Assembly: GCA_028023455.1 (NCBI GenBank)
Contig: JAQFVV010012394.1
Span: 20,230,353 to 20,294,352 of the forward strand
Direction: 5' to 3'
DNA: 64,000 nucleotides
Origin: Epiperipatus broadwayi
Taxonomy: Eukaryota > Onychophora > Udeonychophora > Euonychophora > Peripatidae
In this document: positions 37,640 through 50,920 of the stretch, one piece after another
Layout of the letters: each line of letters begins with the position of its first letter
Numbering within the stretch: position 1 is the stretch's first letter
Made by a program: the position numbers and the translations under genes
Notes under the pieces: model-generated
What the model was told of the DNA's origin: nothing
Seen by the model: the letters and a program-made list of their open reading frames with translations, nothing else
The model's database searches: none

Positions 37640-37745
37640 GTTCATAAGAAATCTGAGTGCCAGAAAGGTTAGATCAGGAATTGATCCAAAACCTTAGATC
37701 CAGTGTTCAACACTTTAACACTGCCCTACACCGTGCAGAGCTAGA
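37640..37745 (-). repeat. possible tRNA-like SINE head
   Basis: On the minus strand, GTGTAGGGCAGTGTTAAAGT (box A-like), GAACACTGGATCTAAGG and GGTTTTGGATCAATTCC (box B-like) follow each other at tRNA spacing. Stems are imperfect. Confidence 0.4.
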
Positions 37746-38569
37746 TACTGTAATAATGAAAAGTAAATAGAAACTAAAAACTTAGTTAAGTTTTGTATTC
37801 CAACTGGGGAACCTTAACTCGATCCTCTGCCAGAATAACTAACTAAAGGGTTTACTCTGAAGATTTACACTGCAGGAAGTCTGACAATTAATAAAATTAA
37901 ATTACAGAAAAAAATAATTATGATTATAAAAACTTTTGTTGGGGAATCCAAATAGAAGTGAAATTATTTAGGATTGTTTTGACTATTTTTAAAGTAATTA
38001 TAATTAAATGTAATAAAAGACATATGTCAAGTAGGAAAAATGTGAGCTCTACATAGTATAACAATAACAGATGTTAGATTTATAAATAATTCAGGTAGAT
38101 ATTAATATAATTTTGCAGTAAGTCAAAATTAGATCAGATCTGCAGTGATGTGGGCACACCTAACATTTTTTATTACACACATGGTGTCATATTAATTCAC
38201 ATCTCATCTAAGAAATTTGTATAAAAGTCATGAATGATAAATGACACAAAGGATCATCTAAAAAAAATTCTGGTGACAGAGAAATGTGTTGAATTCTGTT
38301 AATTTGTCTGGGAAGTCAAGGTGGTTTTGCAATTGGCTATCACTGATCGAATGGCTTAGAAGCCTCTAATCCAGTTTACTATTTAATATTTAAGCTGCAT
38401 CATAATTAATATAGTGCTACAAATACGATAACCACAAGGCTAAAAATGTGTAGCATTTTATTAAACCATAAGCTGAGCGCTTTCAAGAGACACGGCTCTC
38501 ATATTCATAGTTCTTATTGTATAATGGCTGTTAGTTTAATCATATGCAAATATATGCGACTTTTAAGCA

Positions 38570-39120
38570 TTCCATTTCTTGGATATGGAGTAACATGATT
38601 CCTTCCGGTTGATGGCACTGCAATCCATTGCGATATAGCAGGCTTCTTTCACCTTGCGTTTTACATCATTTGCTTCCCTGCAAACCAAGCTGATTGTCTG
38701 CAGTTCACATGGATGTCCCACATTCTTTTGGTGCTGCATGAAGATGGACTTATATGATGGATCTGCTGATGCCTTGGTGTAAAAGTATTTGTGCTGGGAC
38801 AGTCTAGTTTCTAATTATCCTTGGTTTCCCCATAATATGAAGATTTGCAATTCTTTTGAGAGCATATAATGTTGTAGACAGTTTGTGGTGTTTGAGAGGC
38901 TGGTAATTGATTCTTTGTGTTGTTAATTAATCTGTTGGAATTAGGAGGGATATGAAAACATAACTGAAAGCTTCTGCCAAAAATTGAGTAAAGTTTTTTG
39001 TACATTTGGTATATATGGTAATAACAGCCTGTGTGTGTCTGCATTTACTGTGTTGTTGGTAAATCTGTGTTGGAAATGCCTGATTTTTTTGTCAATGATG
39101 CTTTGCAGTTATTGCATTTG
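38570..39120 (-). pseudogene. Penelope-like element relic with GIY-YIG endonuclease end
   Basis: On the minus strand, frame 39044-38811 contains VYNIICSQKNCKSSYYGETK, the Cys-Cys GIY-YIG-type motif (usual form CxxC...YIGET) of Penelope C-terminal endonucleases. After a stop and frame change the homologous part continues at about 38800-38575: RLSQHKYFYTKAS, then FMQHQKNVGHPCE and CYIAMDCSAINRKESC. These match the expected H...GH and INR patterns. At least two frame disruptions; GIY is replaced (YYG in place of YIG). The reverse transcriptase core is not visible. A dead fragment. Confidence 0.75.
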
Positions 39121-39494
39121 TAGTGCTATATTGACTTACTATAGCTAGCCAACATGCAAAGTTTTAAAAAACTAAATTCATATTACCACATCATAATTGT
39201 AAATGAAGTCTGATGTTAAGAATTTCATTGAAGTATAAGTTTGTTAAATGTAGTTTAACAATGTGATACTCTTACTTTTTACGTGTAAATCTAATAAATA
39301 ATAATTGTGCTATACCTTTAATGTAACCATCAGAACTGTGGATTTAAATGCTTTCCTAAACAAGTGTAAATTTGTAATATTGTAAAATGACATCCAATTA
39401 AAAAATCAGACCATTAGTTGATAACATTTTTTGAGTAAACCAGATATTTGAACATGTGATAAATGTAATAGGGCTATTGACTCTACTTTTACTT

Positions 39495-42400
39495 ATATAT
39501 ATATATTGTAACCCCTCACCACTGATCGCTATCACTAACAAATACCCAGGGGTGCCAATTCTATGGATCATAGAATAAACTATCGAACTAATCTTATTTT
39601 AAAACTATCAATGAGGCTCTTAAATAAAGTTTCACCTTAACCTAGCTCAGTTGAGGGATTCAGAGGTCTATGAGGTGTAAAATGTACATTAGATGTGGGA
39701 GGAAATATTATAACTAATAGCAAATAAAACGTCTATTAGATTCTAAAATAAATAAAAATTATATATTGGTAAAATTCTACCATCTAAAATTAACTAATTT
39801 TAGTCTATACTTCACCTCCTCCCATCATCCACATGCATTGAACAACCTCTACCATATTAGAAAATTAAACTAATAACTAAATGTAAGTTTAATCACTATA
39901 CTGTGTAGTAAGTTGGAATTAAATATAGAATAAACCTAACATTACTAAACTTTTAATTATACACTAATTTAAACTGGTTAACTGAATTTATTATTTAATC
40001 TGAATTAAAATTTGAAGATCTCAGGGAATTAACTTATGGCATGGCTTAATCTAAAATCTACTTCTTAACAACTACTATTTATTATTATGAAAATAATAAT
40101 ATAAACTAAGCAATACCCTAACTAAATAATGGCAATTAGATAATGAAAGAAATCGGGCACATTTTGATTTCAACCCATCATCTAAACAATTACTAAATGA
40201 TAAAACCTTTTTAGAAAATCAGTAAATAATTGACATCTCATACAGTGTTTGGATCAAGGAAATCAATATCATCATGTCTGAATATGTTCATCATTAAATT
40301 AAATGAAAATACAATTATATCATATTAAATAAAATAAATGTGTGAGCATGTGTGGAAATATGAAATACGAATGTATGTTAAAGAAGAATTCTGAATACAA
40401 TTTTGAATAATAAAACATTTATTAACAAAATTAGAAAATAGTTAAGCAAACATTTAATTTCTTTCTCATTGGTACAAGTACAAGTTTTGGATGTATTTAG
40501 CATCACTGGTTAAAGTTTACATAAGAATAGATAACACAATATAATTTTCTAATTTTTAAATCTGACATATTTCATCTATCAAAACATCCTGATAGATTTA
40601 TGAAACACATTATATTCTTTTACACTAAATAATTAACCAAAATAAAATCTTTACATTTTATTGTAAAAATGGTTTCCAGTTATCAGTCACTTCTGATAAA
40701 CATATAGAATTGAAATAGTATAGCCCTAAACTTCAAATAATAAACTACAAAATTTTACCCTATGTTCAACATCTTATTTTTAGCACTCTTAAATTATCAA
40801 TTAGTTGATAAGTCTATGAAAACCAACACATGGTCAAACATTTATATTCAATTATAACATAAAACTAAAATTTTGCATTTTGCTTCAAATGCACATTAAC
40901 TAAAAATAAAGTAAAAGGGGTTTGAAATCTAAGAATAATATCAAACTACGTTTTGAAAAATGAAATAAATAACTCCATTAATTAAATATATTCTTATCAA
41001 ACTATATCTTGCAAAATGAAATAAATAACTCCATTAATTAAATATATTCTGTCTTTACAAAAATGAAGTAAAGAATTCTATTAATTAACTATGTTTTATT
41101 TTGCCAAAATAGAAATAAATAATTCTATTCATTAACTATGTTTTATCTTTGCTTGCTTACTTACTCAAATGATGATTGAATATTAAATTGATGATATGAA
41201 ATTTTAAATGATACATACAACATGATTTGAAATGATAGTTAAAGTTATACATTAATGATGGATTTTTCTATATCTTTCATATTAACACTTTATGCTTGAG
41301 TCTGTATTATGCTGTGTGTCATAGAATAAATAATTAATACTAATCAATCCAATCGGTTTACTTATGAAGTTGTAATACAATCATAATACGGATGAAGACA
41401 ATGGACAATCAAGCTTTAATCACTAACTTTACTACAGCTGTTTTGTAAGAAAATCAATTCTGCTTTTATTCTTCTTTTTATCAATAAATTATCTGGCACT
41501 TGGCTATAGTATAAGATGGAAAAACATTCAATAAACACATGGGGATAAAAGATTTTTACAATTCAAATCATATAAATAACAACACAACAACTCCCAAGTC
41601 TACTTCTGAGACTAACTAAACTGGTGGGAATAAATCTCATCACCACATAATCAGGGAGATAATATACTTAGCTTCATATACTCTAATTCATAATATCAAC
41701 TATCAAAACTGGAGGATTTAATCTACTCCTATCAAAGACTTCAATACACAGAAAAGGGAGAGATTACTCGATCCCATACAATACACTAGGCAATATACCA
41801 TATCAAATATTCAAATAACAAAAGGGGAGAGATTACTCGATCCTATAAATACTATAAAACATTGCTACCTTTACTACATATAGCCACAAAATACTTTTCC
41901 ATTCAAGCTTAATAAAGAACAATAATTCACACTTAAATAAATCTCTAATCTTTCCAATCAATTGACCATTCTCTTCCTCCAAAACTGATAGACTTTATAT
42001 CATTTTTACTTGCAATTTACATTATTATAGTTGAATTTAATAATAGCCACACATATACAAGCATAATAATACACAGACAATTCAAATCCCAGTAGGCAAA
42101 GAACTACTGTCAAAATATCAATTACTAATTGTAAAAGCAATAAGGGATAAATATTTCATATCTAATAATATAATATTTAGGACTTGGTAACATACTAATG
42201 ATGGTTGAAAAACAAGGCAATAATTTCTATTGACAAGCAAGACAAAATAATCTTTTTTATAGTGCATTTATATTAGCACAAATTTAATGCAAACATTTGG
42301 CTTAGATAAATAATAAAGCTTTATATTCTAGGTTAAATAATTATTTTTTTAAATCTATTGAAAAAAACCCCCCGCATAGATATGCTATAAGAATCTATAT

Positions 42401-44750
42401 AATGAGCTTCTTTTAAAGAAAAGCTATTACCCCTTCAACATTAAATGGATGTCTCCTTTTTTGTACCACGCACGTATGTTATAATCTAAACACATGATAA
42501 AACTTATATTAAACTAATAAAAAAATACCTTGTATAATATTTCCCATACTATACATTTAATGAGACATTCTAGTAGACAACAATAATTAATATAATATTA
42601 AAATTACAAAACAACCTTTAAACTATCACTATCTATCTAAATGCTATTAAATAATAATAAATAAAGTTCTTTTTTTCTTTTTCTTGGTTGAAAATGAAAA
42701 GTTTATTGATAGTTTATAAATGACATCTCTTGGTTATATCTCAAATAATAATAATTATTAACACAAAGATAAATATTGACGAATACATAACACACATTCC
42801 TGCAGGAACACAAATAACATTAGTTGGGATCCAGAATAGCATATTCAATGTTCTTAGCAATAGCTAATGAATTGCTGTTGACATTATATAGGAGAATTTT
42901 TATTAATTAAGCAATATACATTTTATAATGATGCAAATAAAGTAGTAATTTATATTTCATTCCTGGGATATATTCAAACATTTCTTTTATATTTTTAGAG
43001 CCATTCATGAACATATGTAATTATTTAACTGATAATATTTATTTAGATTTATATGAGTTTGTTTGCAATATTCTAGATAAAGAAATTCCACAGCAAATGA
43101 GGAGAGCAATTAATAAAGTAAAGTCATATTCAGTTTTATCTATCTTTCTGAATTCATTTCTCACAGTAATTGGAAAAAATAGATAAATATTAACATTGCA
43201 TTCAATTGCACATTTAGTCTTATTATTTTTCTTAAATAGGCACAAATAAAAATAATTAAACAAATGTTCTAATAATAATGACAATAAAAATAAATGATTC
43301 CTATGCATCCTTCTCAACCTTCTCCTTAAATAATTAGCACAGATTTATTATTTAGAGTTCTTGACATATTCAATAAAGAGTTCACACATTTTTCAATATA
43401 ATAAACATATACAATTGCTCCATTAAGACTATACTTAAATTTTAAGAAAAATAATTTTGAAAAATAAACAAACATTCTTCTTTCCAATTAGGTTTAAAGT
43501 TTAAATAAAGCTAATTTAAAATACTATTATGCATTCCCATTCTTTCTTTAATATGGCAATTAAACTTAAATAATATAGTATAGACACTTACATGCATTTT
43601 AAACAATGGTTGGAGAATCTAAATAGCCCAAGAATAAGACCAATGTATCTCTTAGTGTTGTTTAAGCTCTCATATCTGTGAACCAATAATATATTTTTAT
43701 ACTTTCAACTTGAACTTTGGAAGAAGAAAAAATTGTACTATCAAACTTTGTTAATAAATGAATTTAAAGATGAATCAGCAATTAGCAGTTTGTCAGAAGT
43801 CCTTTTAAGAATTGTAAGTATCCCTTTTTTCTAGATTTTTAAAACATTACCTCACATTTATTCTTCCAATAGTCCAAGGTTATTTGAAAGTTCAAAGATC
43901 ACCAGACAGAGACTTTCTCCTCCCATTGCACTAAACTTCTTAATTTATGCAAGAAACTTTGTCTTGAAAAAGAAAGAAAAGTGGGGGAGAAAAAAAATAT
44001 TTTGTCTTTTAAATAAATAAAAAAATATTAAATTGAACTATGAATTAAATATTCTGTACTTCTTAAAGTAACAAAATAAAAACTAATGACAATTACTTTA
44101 ATAAATAAAATATTTTATAGTATAATTATTGTTTAATAATTCACCAGTCCAATAATCCATTAATTCACTTAAAATGTAATTAAGCTGGTTTTTAACACTA
44201 TTATTTATGAAATTAAATATTTGGATATGAGATATGATACTTGATGGTTTAATGAAGCATATGAATGAAAAATGAAGTTGAATAATGATATTGACATACA
44301 TGAATATTTACAAATAATGTACTACAGACGCTCAACTGATATGACTAAATGACTATTTTAATGATGATGAGTGAAACATATTTCACTGTTTATACTATAA
44401 ATTAAAATATGAAAAGCAAATGAACTAGAGAATCATTCAAACAAGTCTTAATACTGCTTTGTGAACAAATAAAACAAATTAGCATCAACTCAAACTGAAC
44501 TGACTATGTTTATGACAAGCCACCCCCCTATTCTATCATTAATTATACCCTAAAGTAAGATACTAAGCATCTAATAATTTTTTAAATTACATCTGCAAGT
44601 ACTTCTAATCATAGTTTTAAGTCATAATTAAAAAATTTTAAAAATTTCACATTTCATTTTTTTTTTAATAAGATAGTATCAGATGTTACTGATATAGCAT
44701 TACACAATTCCAATTAATATTTCTGGTGCCAAACCAGAAGGTCACAATAT
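39495..44750. mobile_element. AT-rich block bounded by inverted TTGT(A/G)ACC ends in (TA)n
   Basis: The left boundary TATATATATATTGTAACCCC (from about 39496) and the right boundary GGTCACAATATATATATATA (to about 44762) are inverted copies over about 18 bases, both in TA microsatellites. This suggests one 5.2-kb insertion. Inside there are no convincing coding frames. There are imperfect tandem repeats at about 40940-41140 (AATAACTCCATTAATTAAAT) and a direct repeat GGGAGAGATTACTCGATCC (41756, 41825). The boundaries are suggestive, not proven; TA-repeat matches alone inflate the similarity. Confidence 0.4.
40930..41145 (+). repeat. imperfect tandem repeats, about 55-bp unit
   Basis: The pattern CAAACTA-(T/G)TTTT/ATCTTG-AAAATGAAATAAATAACTCC occurs about four times, with ATTAATTAAATATATTCT joining the first two units and ATTAACTATGTTTTAT the last two. 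Divergence increases to the right. Confidence 0.7.
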
Positions 44751-47310
44751 ATATATATATATGCTATGTCCTGAGAGCATTTGAATATCAATAAGGTTTA
44801 AATAAATCTAAATACATGTTTATTTTAACAAAATAAATTTATTTAATATTAATAACAAATTAGAAAAGAATAACTAGTACAATAACAAGAAGAGAGTTCA
44901 CTAGAAGTCTTTGCAATCTATAAATAAACTTGTATGTGTCTCTGTTTTCAATTAAAGTGTTATTATCACCTACAAATGATTCTATGAAAGATCTGATAAA
45001 AATATCAGTTCAGTTTGACTTGTAGCTTTGGTAAGACTTGCCAGAATAGTCTGGTTTTAATATGTTAAGCAGGTGGCCAAATTGGCCAGCTGCAAAATTT
45101 GGATATTAATTTTTTTTAAGACAGTTCTTGTCTTAATATTTTTGGTGAAGTAGTTAGCAAATGGATAACTGCAAAGTTTGGATAAAATATTTTGTGAAGA
45201 GTTAGCTGCAGTTTGTTGATAGCTGTGGAAGAGAGTGGCCACAGTAAAGCTAGCTGCAGAAATGGCTGACAGAATTATACAGACATTGCCATGAAGATAT
45301 AAGAATGCAAAGAAGCTGCCGCCCTAATTTACTGAAGTTTTGAATCATGAAACTGACCCACTTCTATACTCCTCTGCTTAAATATGGAGAAGACAGTTTG
45401 CTGGCCTGAAGTCTGCAAGTCCGAGACAGAAGGGAACCTAAATCAAAACCAACTTACCTGGATTATAACTTTCTGATTATGACTTTCCTGAACTGGTCCT
45501 CATCAAGAGAAACCATCAGTTGATGAAGTAGTTATGTGTCTATATCCAGAGGAGCACAGACAAACATATATACAGTGAGTTGTATTTTTTTTTTATATTC
45601 CTTTAAAAAGACATTTTAACTTAGTAACTTAAAGTAAAACAAACAAATAACTTTTGCTTGAGTTGAAATCTAACAGTGTTATATATAATAACAAAATTTT
45701 AAATGATTTCTTTGATCTGAAGTGACAGATATATAAAACGACTTTATTTTTAGTTTATTAAAGAAAAAAGAAGACATTTTATATTTAGAGATATTGATAA
45801 TTAATTAATCAACAAGTACCTGTCAAACAAAAATTGACTTTATTTAGTTTGAAAAGAAAAAAAAACAAACTGTGATAGAATTTGATAACTGATTTTAATT
45901 AAATTATATCTATATTTTGTTTATACATGTATATGTGTGAAATTTTCTGTATGTTTTCCAAATGGAATTAATTAGGAAAATATAATATTATTGTTGTAAC
46001 ATATTAAAATAGGACATATATGTAAAATTCAATATCCATTGAAATATATTAATTGTATATTATAAATCGTGCGTTGGTGCGCATATATATGTAAACTACC
46101 ATATAGTAACTTGAATTTTGTATATTAATCACACATTATAAATTGCAATGTGATAGTAATCAAAATCAGAAAGCTTATATGTGTGTAGCCTTATTTTTAG
46201 GGACCTTAATTTCATTTCTTTTATTGTTATCTAATAAACTTATTCATTTGTTTAAAATTATTTCAGTGGTTCTAAATATTTTTAGAATATCTGTTTCCAT
46301 TATTTCTTGCTCACATACAGTAATAAAACTTGTGTTCTTCTGAGCTAGATTTGTGCAATAGTGGCTGATATATAAATGGGGATGTATGTTAGTGCTTTTG
46401 GGCATCCAGAGATGATCAATCATCATCTTGGTTGGCACAAAAGAGAGTTATTTTTAAAGCCCATGCACTACATTTTATTAGAAGTTAAGTTTATAGTTGG
46501 CCAGAGCATTGATGATGATTAGTATGTTTTAATATCCCAGCATTATTGTTTATCTGATTTTTTATTATTATGTATTCTGATGTTTTAGCACTTAAGTGGA
46601 GCATCCAAATTAGTATGTTTAAATAATTGCCCAAGCTGGCAATGACTCAAGAGTTAGCCTGGTCTCCAGAAGACCCATTTCCAATCCAGTCACCAGATTG
46701 ACTGTTGATTTATATTTGTTATTGTTCAAATCCAGTCACGGGATGGATTGTTGATTTACTGTATTGATTTATATTTTTTATTGTTCAAATCCAGTCACGG
46801 GATGGATTGTTGATTTACTGTATTGATTTATATTTTTTATTGTATTGATATATTGTTGATCATTCATGATGATGAATGGTGTTTTGAGTATTACTATTAC
46901 TTACTTTTTGATAATGCTAGTTGATATATGATTAATTATGATTATAGTTGCTCTAAGGAATTAACTGTTTTAGCTGGCTGATCTCTCAGAGATTCTCTAA
47001 TCTCATGTTCTTTTTAATATATAAAATTATTTAAATATTTTTGTGATATTAAACATTCCTTTAATGTCATTTACATTGATATCTCCTATTTAATAATATT
47101 TTATTTTAGTAATTAATTTGATATTTGATTAAACATCACATGACCACCACTTCTTATGCTTGTGTATAACTGTTGTTAAAACAGGCAAAACTCACTATAC
47201 ATATTGTCTGTTTGATATTTCATTTTAAATTGACTGTGAGTGATGATGATTTTACCATCACCTGGGTTCCATCTCCATATCCCCATCTCATTACAATATA
47301 TATATATAAG
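44745..47310 (+). mobile_element. repeat B copy 2
   Basis: Collinear with 8678-12308 over its whole length except the MITE, which it lacks, and a family A fragment, which only it has. The right end CCCCATCTCATTACAATATA matches copy 1's right end. Internally, CAAATCCAGTCACGGGATGG is repeated with a 59-base period at 46722-46850. No coding frame; the ORF-like stretches are spurious. Confidence 0.6.
47127..47210 (+). mobile_element. 84-bp family A minimal element with 10-bp target duplication
   Basis: GATTAAACATCACATGACCA starts the insert and CACTATACATATTGTCTG ends it; both are family A end sequences. It is flanked on both sides by TTTGATATTT (47117-47126 and 47211-47220). Repeat B copy 1 has only one such site (near 12163, TTTGATATTAAA), so this is an insertion with a target duplication of about 9-10 bases. 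Confidence 0.7.
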
Positions 47311-48579
47311 CACACATCTGTTCTGAAGCATAGGAGTCACTCAGAAACATAGCAATTGGCACAATCAACAAAGAAAAATAATAAGCAAAATTTTATCAAA
47401 TCTGACATAACATTAGGGAGAATAAAATTCAATACAGTGTAATATTGCTGTAATTAAAAATGGTATATGTCAGTTTTTAGATAATAATATTCTCATTCCA
47501 TCTATCCAGTTATCACAGTCTGGTATCAGATATCTGTCTGCACAATATAAAAGATTTTCGAGTATTTAGCATCAATATATGAAATTTAAAAACATTTATG
47601 AATGATATTTATGGTAATGCATGAAAATTTTCATATTTTTAATAGATATCTCATGATAATACATTAATAAAGAGTAAGTATAGTTAATGCAAAATGGAGT
47701 TTAAACAATATTTGATTTACTTTTCCTTAATATTGGTCAGTTAAAAATCCTTTTATTTTATCCTTTTTTAAATTTATATTTACATCCATTTATTTGTGTA
47801 ATTATTATTGGAAGATAATATATAATGCTTTTATAATACTTTCAAATAACTTTTGTGTTGCTGTTTATAAACACATTAAACTATGTTCCATACAGGGTCT
47901 GGGTTTTATTGAAAAAAATTGGACCTTTTTTTAATCATTATATTTATATTGCTAGGTAATAAATTGGTTTAATTTTCTTCTACATTTGTTACTTCTTTGG
48001 ATTGGAAGAAAGTAGTTAACAAAAAATTGATTTGGAAAGTATATATCAATTATTGCTTATATAGATTGGGGATAGAGTGAAGATAGAGATTTTCCCACAC
48101 TTTGAACCATATTACTTGTAAATTTTGGAGTTATTTGATATTTAGTAATTATCTTTCTTTACTGAAATACAATGTTAATTATAATGAATGCGAGCATTTA
48201 AGACCTTCTATTGGCGCATTATTTTTATAGTAGCTAAATTCTGAATTGTGAACCATGATAATACAAGGCTCATGTACCAGTTTCTGGAAAACTCCCTTCA
48301 ACAACTTAAATTCTAGTTGTATTTTAAGTAGATCTAACTTGCTTTATTTCAAAGTGTTAAAGTAAAATTTAAACATTGCCAGGATCATAATTCCTAAATT
48401 TGTAATTGAGCTGTTATATGATATCATATTTTAGTTAAATAATGACAGAAATCATTTTAAATTGAAAAAAAAAAAGAACAAGTTTGTGTTTATTAAAAAA
48501 TGTTCCAGAATTATCTTTATTTAGTTGAAATTATTAGCTGTTTTATATTGAGTAATACTGTTGTAAAACTATAAAACAT

Positions 48580-49225
48580 CACATGACCACCATTTCATAT
48601 GCTTGCACGTGCTGTTAATAAGAGTATCAAACTCTCCTTACAGTAGTGCCACCAAGTGCAAGCCTTCCATAATCAATGGATGCAGGAAGGTTTGTGCATA
48701 AAACCCCTTGTGCTTACTCATCCAACACCCCCAGACTAGTTTCTAGCTTGTGGCTTTCATCAGTGAAGAGCCTTGGATTTGAGAGCACCATCCAGATCTT
48801 AGGATCTAATGCAACCATCCACCAGCCATCATTTACCTATTTGATTAACTCTAAAGTTAGGAGCCCAGGATTAAAAAAACCATACTGTTTCCAAGCCAAA
48901 CTCATTCACTTGTATAGTCATATAGACACCAAAATATATGGATGTCTATATGAATATACAAGCAAATGAGCTTGGGTTGAAAATATTGTGTTTTCATCTT
49001 GGGATCCTAGCTTTATAGCTAACCAAATAGGTAAAACGTGGCTGCTGGAGAGTAGCATTAAATCCTAAGATCTAGGTGCAATGTTCTCAAATCCAAGGTT
49101 CCTCACTGATGAAATCCATAAGCTAGAAACTAGTCTGAGGCTGTTGGACGAGTAGGCAATAGATAGGGATTTTATGCACAAACCTTCTTGCATCCATTGA
49201 TTACAAAGACTTGCACTTCCTGTTG
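48580..49225. mobile_element. foldback family A, complete palindromic copy
   Basis: Left arm (about 48650-48928) and right arm (about 48938-49218) pair around a tiny loop, AAAATATAT, near 48933. Examples: CATATAGACACC faces GGATGTCTATATG, GGATGCAGGAAGGTTTGTGC faces GCACAAACCTTCTTGCATCC, and CACCAAGTGCAAG faces CTTGCACTT. Family A end AACATCACATGACCACC is at the left. Open frames at 48676 and 49265 merely cross the arms. Confidence 0.85.
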
Positions 49226-49485
49226 TAATTTTTTTACTGTTGTTATTTTTATTTTGTATTGCCATTAATATTATTTTTAATTTGTATTGGTATTATTATT
49301 TTTTCGCTTTGACTTTAACTCAGATGTGGTGGAAGATGCAATAATTAACCAAGACGTAATTTTAATTAAAAGATGTTTTTAATGAATGCAAATATCGATA
49401 GTTTTCTTACTGTTAAAAATTAAAAATGATTTTTAAATTAAATATTTGATAATTATTATTTATATGATTTATTTTTTCGTCATAG

Positions 49486-49651
49486 ATCTGAGATGCATGT
49501 GTCATCTGTGTCCGTACGCTTTGGTTTGATTTTGGAGGCCTACTGCTGCGGCGCTCAGAGTCACATGAAGAGTCTTATGAAGCAAGTTGAAGCACAAAAT
49601 AAACTCAGGGCTGTGAATGAAATTATCAAAAGTGAAGGCAATAAAAAAATT
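49486..49651 (+). CDS. PIK3CB-like: PI3K class IA catalytic subunit, exon g (end of helical domain)
   Basis: One base plus 55 codons (phase 2 in, phase 0 out), acceptor TTCGTCATAG, donor GTATGT. It reads [20 protein letters not shown] then [20 protein letters not shown] and ends [10 protein letters not shown]. The SE-H--SVS-RFG-ILEAYCRG and KQVEALNKL signatures of class IA p110 are recognisable (here CCG replaces CRG). These helices pack against the kinase domain. Confidence 0.96.
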
Positions 49652-49814
49652 GTATGTATTTTTATTTAAAAATTATCCTTTCTATAATATGTTTAAAAAC
49701 AGTTGTTTGAATGAAATACAATGAACAAAAGCAAATAATGTATCAAAATAAATTGTGATTTTAAATTTTGCTGTTTCTTTTATATAATTGTCATTTTGTT
49801 TGTGTATTTTCCAG
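49652..49814. other. intron (163 bp) between exons g and h
   Basis: GTATGT donor to TTTGTGTATTTTCCAG acceptor; the only short intron in the window, free of repeats. Confidence 0.93.
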
Positions 49815-49924
49815 GAGAACCTTACTAAGCAACTTCGGGACATTTTGAAACAAAATTCTTACAGAGAAGTCTTACTGGATCTACATTCATCTCTTAATCC
49901 GGCCTACAGGATGAAATGGCTTAA
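49815..49924 (+). CDS. PIK3CB-like: PI3K class IA catalytic subunit, exon h (helical-kinase junction)
   Basis: Thirty-six codons plus two bases (phase 0 in, phase 2 out), acceptor TTTTCCAG, donor GTAAGT. It reads ENLTKQLRDILKQNSYREVL then LDLHSSLNPAYRMKWL, matching the p110-beta stretch LKQSAYREALSDLQSPLNP just before the kinase N-lobe. The ATP-binding and catalytic loops are not in the window. The next exon must start in phase 2 after AA. Confidence 0.95.
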
Positions 49925-50384
49925 GTAAGTAAAGAATATTCAGAGTTCCCAAAAATTATAATAAGTTATAGTTAATTCATTTTTATAAGAACTATCTTAA
50001 AATGATTTGTAAGGATCCAGAATTTTTTCTTTTCCCCGAATATCCTCAATAGCATTCGGGCAGAAATAAAGAAGCAAGTAGGAGATATGAGAAAGAAATT
50101 GCCAATTAATGTACAGGGACTTTTTACAGGAAACATCTGACAGCATTTTTATTAACAAAATAATCGTTTCAAATTTGTTCATTACCACAGACTGTTTTAA
50201 TGTAGTTTTTCCATTTTATGACATTGTTATGGCTCATATGGCATATTTATTGGTAAAACCATTACTACTAAAAAGACATTTATTACAAAAATTTATTGAA
50301 TAAATCTTTGTTTTTGTAATTTCAAATTGGAAATATCTGGAAGATCAGTTGCACTACTCTTTTTTTTGCAAATTAATATGGGCT

Positions 50385-50455
50385 GCAATGTCCGGTTCAG
50401 GTGGTTGACTTCTTATTCACGAAGAAAGGTTGTGAGTTTTAGTCTTAGGTAAAGT
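50385..50455 (+). repeat. possible tRNA-like SINE head
   Basis: CCGGTTCAGGTGGTTGACTT resembles box A. A CTTC...GAAG stem encloses TTATTCAC, and GTTGTGAGTTTTAGTC resembles a degenerate box B at the right spacing. No second copy seen in the window. Confidence 0.35.
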
Positions 50456-50920
50456 CATTATTTCTTCTCTTCATGGTTTAATGTATTAATATGGTCACAA
50501 ATCTAAGCTAATCATAGTCCAATATTCATATTCTGATGTATTAATTTTTAATAGAATTTAAAAGTTTATATTTGGACTGAAAAATTAATAATTTATAGCT
50601 CAAAAATATGATTATTAAATTATCTTTAACCTTTATTCAACACGATATTATCAAAATGAGTGCATTCAAATAATGTTGCACTATTAAATTGAATTGCATT
50701 AGTTAAATAATGAGTAATAGAGGGCGCTTAAATGCTCTCACTTAGCTAGTTATACAAGCGATTTGTAATAAATATAATAAATCATTTAATGATTGATTCT
50801 TCAAATTTTTATTCTACCTTTTATAAAAAGTCCCAAACATAAGAACTTTATGTATAGTTCCAGAGTAATTAATACTAGATTTGTGTGGAATTTTATGTTT
50901 AATCTCATAATTCTTTTCAG

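Noticed and set aside
43039-43317. Minus-strand 92-codon frame
   Set aside because: AT-rich hydrophobic low-complexity translation, no family similarity, no splice context.
39495-44750. A CRISPR array or satellite from the repeated AATAACTCCATTAATT words
   Set aside because: Only about four diverged units without regular spacers, in a eukaryotic intron.
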